Shown here: in pieces, positions 7,448 to 14,199 of the stretch
Layout of the letters: every line of letters begins with the position of its first letter
How positions within the stretch are numbered: position 1 is the first letter of the stretch
Assembly (NCBI GenBank): GCA_034435675.1
Contig: DAOTWP010000270.1
Span: 1-14,477 of the forward strand
Length of the DNA stretch: 14,477 bases
DNA from: DAOTWP01 sp034435675
GTDB lineage: Bacteria; Chloroflexota; Anaerolineae; Aggregatilineales; Phototrophicaceae
Direction: 5' to 3'
Made by a program: the position numbers and the translations under genes
Notes under the pieces: generated by a model
Told to the model about the DNA's origin: nothing
Database searches by the model: none
Seen by the model: only the letters and a program-made list of their open reading frames with translations

Positions 7448-8263
7448 ATGCGAATCGAGATGAACAGGAACAACAGCTTGAGAAAGACATATTCCACAGT
7501 AGGCTGGATTATATTGTTGTTCAGCGCAGTTGGGCTGCTGGCAGTATTCCAGCATAGTGTCATCCCAGCAGACGCGCAGGCACTCGTAACAGCAACACCT
7601 GCGCGGATTACGCTGCCCAGCCCGACTCCGCTGCCTGCTGTCCAGCAGGATGTCACACCAACCTATACCCCAACCTCCGAACAGGCAGCAAGTGCCCTCA
7701 CGGGCGTACTGCTGGAAGCGCGGTCAGATTCAGGTGCGGTGAATGTGCGTGCCGAGCCTGACCCCAATGCGGAAATTCTCGGTACAATTAACGTAGGTAC
7801 ACAATATCCTGTCACAGGGCGCTATTTCCGCTGGCTGCGCCTGGTCTATGAACGCTCGCCCAGCGGCACCGCTTGGGTCTTTGACGGGTTGGTAGATATC
7901 ATCGGTGATTCTGCCACTATCCCCGAAATTGACCCCTTTGCCCAACCGACTCCCGATCCGCTCATTGTGGGTGCAACACAGACTGCTGAGCTAATTCTGG
8001 TGACGCCAGGCGGCGAGTCTGTGCAGGGAACACCACTGCCCGAACGGCTGCAGGAAGGAAGCGGCAGTGGACCGCTCCCAACGTATACGTATCCGCCCGA
8101 TCTGGCGGCATTTGTGTCTACTGATCCTGCGGTGCAGCCTGCCAGTGATTCAGCGGTGCCAGCTGATTCAGGTGCTGCTGTTGCGCCAATTATTCCAATT
8201 GTGGTCTTGGGGAGCTTTGGGCTGCTGGGGCTGGCGGTCAGTGCCTTACGGCGTGGACGGTAA
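7448..8263 (+). CDS. SH3b-domain protein anchored in the membrane
   Basis: A 271-residue exported protein. A hydrophobic helix (about 18-36), followed by PADAQA, looks like a signal peptide with a cleavage site near residue 45. A Pro/Thr-rich linker then leads to a bacterial SH3 domain (about 95-154: VNVRAEPDPNAEILGTINVG, then GRYFRWLRLVY and TAWVFDGLVDI), usually a wall- or ligand-binding module. A second low-complexity Pro/Ser/Ala region runs to 245, and the protein ends with a hydrophobic helix (247-266) and a basic RRGR tail, a stop-transfer anchor. It would sit outside the cell, tethered at its C-terminus. It follows the LysM/M23 gene by 52 bases and probably shares its message. ATG 7460 is an alternative start. 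No catalytic motif is seen. Confidence 0.75.
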   Translation: MRIEMNRNNSLRKTYSTVGWIILLFSAVGLLAVFQHSVIPADAQALVTATPARITLPSPTPLPAVQQDVTPTYTPTSEQAASALTGVLLEARSDSGAVNVRAEPDPNAEILGTINVGTQYPVTGRYFRWLRLVYERSPSGTAWVFDGLVDIIGDSATIPEIDPFAQPTPDPLIVGATQTAELILVTPGGESVQGTPLPERLQEGSGSGPLPTYTYPPDLAAFVSTDPAVQPASDSAVPADSGAAVAPIIPIVVLGSFGLLGLAVSALRRGR

Positions 8264-8312
8264 CACAACACTATACTGGCGTCCGGAACAACCTGATGGG
8301 GTGAAACAAAAA

Positions 8313-8333
8313 CAAGGGGCTTACAACCCCTTG
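8313..8333 (-). terminator. Rho-independent terminator of the A-type carrier gene
   Basis: Read on the minus strand, CAAGGGG pairs with CCCCTTG across a 7-base loop and is followed by TTTTTG and more T (plus strand: A-rich 8306-8312). It lies 24 bases past the carrier's stop codon. On the plus strand it could also slow read-through from the SH3b gene, but the T-run is poorer there. Confidence 0.85.
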
Positions 8334-8357
8334 CCTTAGTTTCGACCGGAGCAGCAA

Positions 8358-8789
8358 TTAATAGCTGCCGCAGCTTGAACAACCGCCACTGCCATGTGCG
8401 TGCGCTTCTTCGCCATCTTTCGACTTGAAGGAGTGCCCACAACCGCAGGAACTAACCGCGTTGGGGTTATCGATACGAAAGCCACCGCCCATCAGGCTGT
8501 CCACGAAATCAATCGTTGCGCCCTGAAGGTACATCACGCTAATGGAATCGACAAGCAGACGCACACCATCCACCTCGACGATTTCATCGTTATCGCGAGC
8601 AGCTTCTTCAAACGCCATACCATACTGCAAACCGGAGCAGCCGCCACCGCTGACGAATACCCGCAGCGCATGGCTCGGGATCTGGCGCTGCTGAAGCAGC
8701 ATGCGGATTGTTGCTACTGCCGCCGGTGTTACGGACAGAATCGGAGTTTCCACCTGTGTCTCTGTTTCCAGTTGCTGGTTGAGCGCCAT
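8358..8789 (-). CDS. A-type iron-sulfur carrier (ErpA/IscA/HesB family) with Cys-rich tail
   Basis: Carries or delivers iron-sulfur clusters to apo-enzymes in the cytoplasm. The 143-residue protein has the family core from about 17 to 122, with the three cluster ligands Cys 51 (SGGGCSG) and Cys 115/117 (SSCGCGHSF). The rest of the pattern also fits: LRVFVSGGGCSGLQYGM, LLVDSISVMYLQGATIDFVD, and GGGFRIDNPNA before the Cys pair. A 20-residue tail adds DGEEAHAHGSGG and a CxxC pair (Cys 137 and 140), which is not part of the usual family core and could bind metal. The start is preceded by GAGGA 10 bases away. It has its own promoter and terminator and follows the SufR-like regulator gene on the same strand. 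I cannot tell ErpA from SufA or IscA by sequence alone. Confidence 0.9.
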   Translation of the reverse strand: MALNQQLETETQVETPILSVTPAAVATIRMLLQQRQIPSHALRVFVSGGGCSGLQYGMAFEEAARDNDEIVEVDGVRLLVDSISVMYLQGATIDFVDSLMGGGFRIDNPNAVSSCGCGHSFKSKDGEEAHAHGSGGCSSCGSY

Positions 8790-8832
8790 TGCTCTTGCAT
8801 CCTCGTCTTAGTATAGCTTAAACTTTGCAGTG

Positions 8833-8862
8833 ATTTTAGCACGGCATTGCGCAATGCGTCAA
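8833..8862 (-). promoter_or_regulatory. Strong sigma70-like promoter of the A-type carrier gene
   Basis: On the minus strand TTGACG (8862-8857), an 18-base spacer and TAAAAT (8838-8833) match the consensus at five of six bases in each box. Transcription would start near 8826, about 37 bases before the ATG. The spacer contains a perfect palindrome, described separately, so a bound protein would block RNA polymerase. Confidence 0.65.
8844..8857. promoter_or_regulatory. Perfect 14-bp palindrome, candidate operator in the carrier promoter
   Basis: GCATTGCGCAATGC is identical to its own reverse complement and fills most of the spacer between the -35 and -10 boxes. The adjacent SufR-like winged-helix regulator is the obvious candidate to bind it; dimeric regulators of this kind use inverted repeats. 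The sequence differs from the CAAC-N6-GTTG site known for cyanobacterial SufR, so the pairing is an inference. Confidence 0.5.
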
Positions 8863-8880
8863 TAAATATGACCGTTATAA

Positions 8881-8890
8881 GCAATATTGC
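8881..8890. repeat. 10-bp palindrome between regulator stop and carrier promoter
   Basis: GCAATATTGC is a perfect palindrome lying 18 bases upstream of the carrier promoter -35 box. It uses the same pentamer (GCAAT/ATTGC) as the 14-bp palindrome but in the opposite order. It may be a second binding site or chance in an AT-rich gap. Confidence 0.3.
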
Positions 8891-8896
8891 CCCGGA

Positions 8897-9544
8897 TCAA
8901 GTGCCGGGAATAAAGTAAGAGCAAGCAGCATCTCCGGCAGCTACGCGCGCCATCAGGCGGGGGACAACACCGAGCAGCATTGCGACCAACTGCATATCCA
9001 TTGTGCAAAGCAGATCGCTTTCTCTGGCAATCTGATGATAGGGGCAGTTGGTGGTATGCAGCAGGAACCCACCGCTGGTCGATTCAGTGTGGGCATTATA
9101 GCCCTGCTGGTTAAGGTAATCGACGACGAGGTCAAGCCGGCGCTTCAAGGGCACATCCGGAATATTCGCCTGCTGCGCCATGCTGTGAACCACACCATCC
9201 AGCATCACGTTCACCCCTTGTGGTGAGAGCTGGTGCTTAAGCTGGCGTATGAGGTGAAAGACGAGCGTCTGGTAATTGTTTTGGAACAGTTCCTGTGCCT
9301 GATCGGTCAGGGCGTAGACATGCTGCGGGCGTCCGGGCGTCGCGCGATGACGCTGCTCAGAAGTTGCGATCAACTGTTCCTGTTGCAGCACGTTAAGGTG
9401 ATGCCGTACCGTGACGGCAGTGATTTTTCCGCGACGTTTCTGCAATTCGGCGACAATATCATCGACTGTTGCCTGCCCGTTTTCACGCAGAATATCAAGA
9501 ATGTGCTGGCGAGTTTCCTGCATGACATCATTCCCGGCTACCAT
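8897..9544 (-). CDS. SufR-like winged-helix regulator with iron-sulfur cysteines
   Basis: A 215-residue DNA-binding regulator. The N-terminal helix-turn-helix (about 8-80) ends in the wing motif GRPQHVYALT (71-80), as in DeoR/ArsR-like SufR proteins. The C-terminal half has the effector signature NCPYHQIARESDLLC (166-180) followed by GDAACSYF (204-211), placing Cys 167, 180 and 208 with spacings like those that hold a [4Fe-4S] cluster in SufR. Such proteins normally repress Fe-S assembly genes and release DNA when the cluster is lost. The A-type carrier gene lies 107 bases downstream, with a palindrome in its promoter. The start at 9544 lacks a clear Shine-Dalgarno; ATG 9523 (MQETRQHIL), with GGGA upstream, is equally plausible. 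It is divergent from prephenate dehydratase. Fe-S binding is inferred. Confidence 0.83.
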   Translation of the reverse strand: MVAGNDVMQETRQHILDILRENGQATVDDIVAELQKRRGKITAVTVRHHLNVLQQEQLIATSEQRHRATPGRPQHVYALTDQAQELFQNNYQTLVFHLIRQLKHQLSPQGVNVMLDGVVHSMAQQANIPDVPLKRRLDLVVDYLNQQGYNAHTESTSGGFLLHTTNCPYHQIARESDLLCTMDMQLVAMLLGVVPRLMARVAAGDAACSYFIPGT

Positions 9545-9556
9545 TACTGAAACAAC

Positions 9557-9572
9557 GCAAAATATTTATTGC
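9557..9572. repeat. Imperfect inverted repeat between regulator and pheA starts
   Basis: GCAA and TTGC arms flank an eight-base AT core in the short divergent region. The site overlaps the -35 of the pheA promoter and would lie just upstream of the regulator start. It shares GCAA/TTGC arms with the two palindromes near the carrier gene, so autoregulation is possible but not shown. Confidence 0.25.
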
Positions 9573-9596
9573 ACAGATCATCAAAAAGTGTATCAT
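9569..9596 (+). promoter_or_regulatory. Candidate promoter of the pheA operon
   Basis: TTGCAC (9569-9574), a 16-base spacer and TATCAT (9591-9596) give a start near 9603, about 50 bases before the TTG start of pheA. The -10 matches five of six bases but the -35 only three. It is the only plausible pair in this divergent gap for the plus strand. Confidence 0.4.
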
Positions 9597-9654
9597 CTTG
9601 CGTTTGGCACTGTCAAATCGTAATCAAACAGCACGAGCAAAGGGGAGCAAGGCA

Positions 9655-10494
9655 TTGGCGCAGCAGAGGGTCGCCTTTCAAGGTGTACATGGAGCATATT
9701 CGGAGCAGGCAATCCGGCAGCATTTTGGCGAGTCCAGTGATGTACTACCCTGTCAATCGCTGAGCGATTTGTTTCAGGCGATTCAGAATGGCGCGGCAGC
9801 CTATGGAATTCTTCCGGTGGAAAACGCGCTGGCAGGCGCGGTGCAACAGGCATATGAACTGCTGATGGACTATGACTTGCGTATTCAAGCAGAGGTTATT
9901 CTGCATGTTCATCATGCGCTGCTGGTGCCTGCGGGATGCACTCTTGAAGCGCTGCGAGTCGTGCGCTCGCACCCTCAGGCATTGGCACAATGTGAGCGCT
10001 TTCTGAAACGCTATAACCTGACGCCCGAACCCTGGTACGATACTGCTGGATCAGCATATGACCTTTCGGTTTCGCCGCAGGAGGGGACGGGTGCGATTGC
10101 CAGTGAACTGGCGGGGCGTCTGTATAACCTGAATGTGCTGGCGACCGAGATAGAAGATGTTCCGTTCAATTTCACACGGTTTTTTGTGCTGGGGCATGAC
10201 GATCCGGCACCAAGCGACTACAATAAGACCTCGCTTGTTTTTGCGACCCGTAACCGACCGGCGGCGCTGTATGAATGTCTGGGAGAATTTGCAGAACGGG
10301 GCATCAACCTGACGAAAATCGAATCGCGTCCACGTCGTAATCGCCCGTGGGAGCCAGTCTTTTATCTGGACTTCGAGGGGCACTGGCAGGACGCGCAGTG
10401 CCAGGCAGTGCTGGCGCGGTTGTTACAACGTGCTTCGTTTGTCAAAATGCTGGGATCATATCCGGCGGTAAAGACCAATTCTGTCGGGATCTAG
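9655..10494 (+). CDS. pheA: Prephenate dehydratase
   Basis: Converts prephenate to phenylpyruvate, the committed step to phenylalanine. The 279-residue product is the monofunctional form, without chorismate mutase. The catalytic domain begins RVAFQGVHGAYSEQA (residues 5-19). It shows GILPVENALAG, SHPQALAQCERFL, DTAGSAYDL and the NFTRFFVLG motif, whose Thr-Arg-Phe belongs to the active site. A C-terminal ACT domain (KTSLVFATRNRPAALYECL, then LTKIESRP) carries the ESRP phenylalanine-binding motif, so feedback inhibition by Phe is expected. I chose the TTG at 9655 because AGGGGAG lies 7 bases upstream and the family's normal N-terminus follows; an earlier in-frame TTG at 9598 has no such site and falls at the predicted transcription start. 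The stop codon overlaps the Shine-Dalgarno of the next gene, asd. Confidence 0.93.
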   Translation: MAQQRVAFQGVHGAYSEQAIRQHFGESSDVLPCQSLSDLFQAIQNGAAAYGILPVENALAGAVQQAYELLMDYDLRIQAEVILHVHHALLVPAGCTLEALRVVRSHPQALAQCERFLKRYNLTPEPWYDTAGSAYDLSVSPQEGTGAIASELAGRLYNLNVLATEIEDVPFNFTRFFVLGHDDPAPSDYNKTSLVFATRNRPAALYECLGEFAERGINLTKIESRPRRNRPWEPVFYLDFEGHWQDAQCQAVLARLLQRASFVKMLGSYPAVKTNSVGI

Positions 10495-10506
10495 GAGTGC
10501 GAACGT

Positions 10507-11592
10507 ATGAAAAAACTCGAGGTCGCGGTGCTTGGTGCAACAGGTGCAGTCGGGCAGCGCTTTATCCAACTTTTAGAAAAGCATCCCTGGTTTGAGGTCA
10601 GCGAAGTTGTTGGCTCTGATCGCAGCGCAGGCAGACACTATGCGGAGGCAGCGAACTGGGTTCTCAACGGCAGCATTCCCGCCAGCGTCGCCAGTATGCG
10701 GGTGAAGGCGCTCGGCGCTGAACTAAACGCGCCGCTGGTGTTTTCCGCGCTGCCCAAAGAAGCGGCAGTTCCTGTTGAAATGGAACTCGCTGAGCGTGGA
10801 CACATCGTTTGCACTAACGCCTCAGCGAATCGCATGCTTGAAGACGTGCCGCTGCTGCTGCCTGAAGTCAATGCAGATCATGTCGAACTAGTTGAAACGC
10901 AGCGTCGTCGCCGTGGATGGCGACAGGGCGCGCTGGTTGCCAATTCCAACTGCACCGCGATGCCGGTTGTTATGGCACTTGCGCCACTGCGCAGGTTTGG
11001 CATCAGCAAAATTCTTGTGGTTAGCGCACAAGCAATCAGTGGCGCCGGGTATCCCGGCGTGGCTTCGCTGGACATTCTGGATAACGTGATTCCGTATGTC
11101 AGCGGGGATGAGGACAAGTTAGAAACTGAAACCCTGCGGATGCTGGGCAAACTGGAACACGAACAGGTCACCTGGCTGGACGCAGTTGTCAGCGCTTCGT
11201 GCAACCGCGTGCCAACAGTGGACGGGCATCTGGTGAACATCTCGGTTGCACTGGATACAGCACCAAGCCTCGACGATGTGCTCGAAGCATGGCAGACCTT
11301 CCGCGCCCTAGAACCGATTCCGCACCTGCCAAGCGCCCCGGAACACCCCGTGCAATATCTCCCTCAAATTGATCGCCCACAGGTGCGGCGTGACCGTGAT
11401 GCAGGCAAGGGCATGACCACCAGTATCGGGCGACTGCGCGAATGTCCGCTGCTGGGCTACAAGTTTGTGGCGCTGGCACACAACACGATTCGCGGCGCTG
11501 CCGGGGGCAGCATTTTGAATGCCGAACTACTGGCGGCGCGTGGATACATTCAGGATTTTATGCCCGTACTCAGCGCGGGAATGCCGGCGTAA
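10507..11592 (+). CDS. asd: Aspartate-semialdehyde dehydrogenase
   Basis: Reduces aspartyl-4-phosphate to aspartate semialdehyde with NADPH, feeding lysine/diaminopimelate, threonine and methionine synthesis. The 361-residue protein opens with the nucleotide-binding motif VLGATGAVGQRF (8-19). It has the catalytic cysteine in SNCTA (Cys 149), the substrate-binding SCNRVPTVDGH (231-241, with Arg 234 and the base His 241), and AHNTIRGAAGG (324-334). The AISGAGYPGVASLDILDNVIPY segment (176-197) and DEDKLETET are typical of the archaeal/fungal branch of the family, not the E. coli branch. It starts 12 bases after pheA with an AGGAG that overlaps the pheA stop codon, so the two are translationally linked. 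All active-site residues are present. Confidence 0.95.
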   Translation: MKKLEVAVLGATGAVGQRFIQLLEKHPWFEVSEVVGSDRSAGRHYAEAANWVLNGSIPASVASMRVKALGAELNAPLVFSALPKEAAVPVEMELAERGHIVCTNASANRMLEDVPLLLPEVNADHVELVETQRRRRGWRQGALVANSNCTAMPVVMALAPLRRFGISKILVVSAQAISGAGYPGVASLDILDNVIPYVSGDEDKLETETLRMLGKLEHEQVTWLDAVVSASCNRVPTVDGHLVNISVALDTAPSLDDVLEAWQTFRALEPIPHLPSAPEHPVQYLPQIDRPQVRRDRDAGKGMTTSIGRLRECPLLGYKFVALAHNTIRGAAGGSILNAELLAARGYIQDFMPVLSAGMPA

Positions 11593-11604
11593 TTCGGACG
11601 GATA

Positions 11605-12822
11605 ATGCCTCAATCTATGCGCATTTTTATCGCGGGCGTTGACGGCTATCTGGGGTGGGCACTGGCGCAGTATCTGGCAAAACGCGGGCATCATGTTGGC
11701 GGAGTTGATGCCCTGCTGCGCCGCGAATGGGTTGCAGAGGTCGGCGGACAAAGCGCAGTCCCTATTGCCTCTATTGCTGACCGCCTGAGTGCATTCCGTG
11801 AGCACTATGACGCGGACCTGGCGCTGACGCGGGCGAACCTGCTGGATTATGCCGCCTTTAGCAAAGCGTTGGCAGCATTCCAACCTGATGCCATCGTTCA
11901 TCTGGCAGAAATGCCGTCTGCTGCCTATTCAATGATTGACCCGGCGCATGCTGCGTTTACCCAGCAAAACAACGTCATCGGCAACCTGCATCTGCTTTGG
12001 GCGGTGCGGGCAATCTGCCCGCAGGCGCATATCGTCAAACTAGGAACGATGGGTGAATATGGCACACCGAATGTGCCGATCCCCGAAGGATTCTTTGAGC
12101 TGGAGTATCGCGGGCGTAAAGACATACTACCTTTCCCCCGGCAGGCGGGCAGCTATTATCATCTGAGTAAAGTGTTTGACTCGCAAAACACCGCGTTCGC
12201 CTGCAAAGTCTGGGGGCTGCGCGCAACAGACATCATGCAGGGCGTGGTGTTTGGTACGCGCACCGGACCAGAACGTGAGACTGATCCCCGAATGTGGACA
12301 CGGCTGGACTTTGACCAGTGTTTTGGCACGGTGATTAATCGCTTTTGTTGTCAGGCGATAATCGAACATCCGCTGACAGTTTACGGCGCAGGTGGACAGA
12401 CACGCGGTTTTTTGCCGCTGCGGGATTCATTGCAGTGCTTGACGTTGACACTCGAAAACCCACCCGAAGCAGGGCAGTATCGCGTATTTAACCAGTTCGA
12501 GTCGTGTTTTGTGGTGGGGGAGCTGGCGGCATTGGTTCAGGCGGCTGCCGGCGAACTGGGTATCGCTGCAGTAGTTGAACACTATGAGAACCCACGTTAC
12601 GAAGCCGATCCGCACTATTACCAACCGGATCGTGAACACTTGCTGCGGTTGGGATATGTGCCCACACACGATATCAAGGGCGAAATCCGCAGCATACTGC
12701 TGGACTTGCTGCCGCATCGCGATCGCATTCGAAGCCATGCGGCAGTGCTGCTGCCGGACATCCGCTGGGATGGCACACGTCAGCTTTCGACAATGCTGTA
12801 TAACCATGAGACGCCGCGTTAG
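11605..12822 (+). CDS. sqdB: UDP-sulfoquinovose synthase (SQD1/SqdB family)
   Basis: Converts UDP-glucose and sulfite to UDP-sulfoquinovose, the head-group donor of the sulfolipid SQDG. The 405-residue short-chain dehydrogenase-type protein has the NAD loop IAGVDGYLGW (9-18) and, in close agreement with plant SQD1, PIASIADR, SAAYSMID, QQNNVIGNLHLL, KLGTMGEYGTPN (145-156, catalytic Thr 148), SYYHLSKV (183-190, Tyr 185 and Lys 189), LTVYGAGGQTRGFLPLRD (257-274), VFNQFE and NPRYEADPHYY. Agreement continues to the C-terminus, so this is unlikely to be a generic epimerase. It starts 12 bases after asd, with only a weak Shine-Dalgarno; ATG 11617 (MRIFIAGVDG) is an alternative start. No sulfolipid glycosyltransferase is visible in the window. 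Archaeal Agl3, a glycan enzyme with the same chemistry, is the main alternative. Confidence 0.92.
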   Translation: MPQSMRIFIAGVDGYLGWALAQYLAKRGHHVGGVDALLRREWVAEVGGQSAVPIASIADRLSAFREHYDADLALTRANLLDYAAFSKALAAFQPDAIVHLAEMPSAAYSMIDPAHAAFTQQNNVIGNLHLLWAVRAICPQAHIVKLGTMGEYGTPNVPIPEGFFELEYRGRKDILPFPRQAGSYYHLSKVFDSQNTAFACKVWGLRATDIMQGVVFGTRTGPERETDPRMWTRLDFDQCFGTVINRFCCQAIIEHPLTVYGAGGQTRGFLPLRDSLQCLTLTLENPPEAGQYRVFNQFESCFVVGELAALVQAAAGELGIAAVVEHYENPRYEADPHYYQPDREHLLRLGYVPTHDIKGEIRSILLDLLPHRDRIRSHAAVLLPDIRWDGTRQLSTMLYNHETPR

Positions 12823-12888
12823 TGCAGCGTCACATGCGTAAAGGACATGTTCTACTGACACCTTGTTGGTGAAGGAGTTTGACAGGAA

Positions 12889-14199
12889 ATGGTGCAATTC
12901 TGGGAGCTTCACAGGCTGACACCCGAGCAGCGTGACAGGATCATGCGCCGCGCAGAACACGATATCAGTGGGCTGCTGCCGCTGGCGCAGGAAGTCATTG
13001 CCCGTGTGAAAGCCGAAGGTGATGCCGCGGTTATTGAATATGCCCGCCGCTACGATGCAAGCGGGTTTGCAGCGTCTATGCTGCGTGCAACGGCTGAGGA
13101 TTTTGCGGCGGCGCGCGCAGCGCTGGATCCAGCGGTGATTGATGCAATTAAACAGGCACACGAGAATATCCGGCGTTTTCATGAGGAACAACTGCCCGAA
13201 AGGATGTGGTTTACGGAAGTGCAGCCGGGCATTATGGCGGGCGAAAAGATCAGCCCGGTGGCTAGTGCGGGGTTGTATGTGCCCCGTGGGAAAGGCGCGT
13301 TTCCGTCGGTGATGCTCATGCTGGCAACCCCGGCAAAGGTCGCCAATGTGCCCCGAATTGTCGTCGTTACACCACCCACGCCGGACGGGCACGCTGATGC
13401 CGGCTCACTGGTTGCCGCCGAGATTTGTGGCGTTGATGAGGTGTATGTCGTAGGCGGCATGCAGGCGGTCGCCGCACTGGCATTTGGAACCGAGACGATC
13501 CCGAAGGTGAGCAAGATTATTGGTCCGGGCAGCAGCTATGTTTCGGCGGCAAAGCGCCTGCTGTATGGCATGGTGGACGTGGGACTACCAGCCGGACCAA
13601 GCGAGTCGATTATCCTGACGGATGAGCATGCTGACCCGCGCCTCGCTGCACTTGATCTGCTGGTGGAAGCCGAGCACGGGCCTGACTCGGCAGCGCTGCT
13701 GGTAACACACAGTCGCGAGGTAGCCGAAGCCGCACTGCGGGTGCTGCCAGAATACATCGCGCAGCTTCCGGAATGGCGGCGCGGGTTTGTGGAAGGGGTG
13801 CTGTCCAATTACGGCGGCATCATGCTGACCGATTCTTTAGAAGAATCGATCCAGTTCACTAACGACTATGCGCCAGAACATCTGGAAGTGCTGACGCAGG
13901 ATCCCTTTGTTACACTGAACCGGATCCAGAACGCAGGTGAGATTCTGCTCGGTCCGCTGACACCAATTCCCACCGCGAATTACTGTCTTGGATTAAATGC
14001 AATTCTGCCGACGGGCGGGTTCGCGCGCAGCTTCTCGTCTGTGAGCGTGCTGGATTTCCTCAAGCGCAGCGGGGTAGGCTATCTTTCGCGCGAGGGGTAT
14101 CTGCGACTGCAAGGGATTACTGCGACACTGGCGGATTACGAGGACTTCCCGGCGCACGCTATGGCAATCCGTAAACGCAACGAAATCCTGGGGCTGTGA
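12889..14199 (+). CDS. Histidinol dehydrogenase family protein with altered active site
   Basis: Canonical members oxidise L-histidinol to histidine with NAD and zinc. The 436-residue length and overall pattern fit: SAGLYVPRGKGAFPSVMLML (126-145), GGMQAVAALAFGTETIPKV (189-207), GPSES, AEHGPDSAA, and NDYAPEHL with the catalytic pair Glu 330/His 331. The zinc site is changed compared with E. coli HisD. Gln 259 is Glu 260 here, His 262 is kept (His 263), Asp 360 is Asn 364, and His 419 is kept (His 423). The substrate residue His 367 is Ala 371 (LNAILPT instead of TNHVLPT). A HisD-like enzyme acting on another alcohol is therefore plausible; HpsN, which oxidises dihydroxypropanesulfonate, is a known HisD relative. 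No other his gene is nearby. It follows sqdB by 66 bases, with AAGGAG 11 bases before the ATG. Family certain, substrate uncertain. Confidence 0.9.
   Translation: MVQFWELHRLTPEQRDRIMRRAEHDISGLLPLAQEVIARVKAEGDAAVIEYARRYDASGFAASMLRATAEDFAAARAALDPAVIDAIKQAHENIRRFHEEQLPERMWFTEVQPGIMAGEKISPVASAGLYVPRGKGAFPSVMLMLATPAKVANVPRIVVVTPPTPDGHADAGSLVAAEICGVDEVYVVGGMQAVAALAFGTETIPKVSKIIGPGSSYVSAAKRLLYGMVDVGLPAGPSESIILTDEHADPRLAALDLLVEAEHGPDSAALLVTHSREVAEAALRVLPEYIAQLPEWRRGFVEGVLSNYGGIMLTDSLEESIQFTNDYAPEHLEVLTQDPFVTLNRIQNAGEILLGPLTPIPTANYCLGLNAILPTGGFARSFSSVSVLDFLKRSGVGYLSREGYLRLQGITATLADYEDFPAHAMAIRKRNEILGL

Noticed and set aside
12862..12874. Small CACC/GGTG hairpin before the hisD-like gene
   Set aside because: A four-pair stem without a T-run is too weak to call a terminator or attenuator.
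12427..13392. Long open frame on the minus strand opposite sqdB and hisD-like genes
   Set aside because: It is antisense to two well-conserved genes, rich in Cys, His and Arg as expected of a shadow frame, and shows no recognisable domain.
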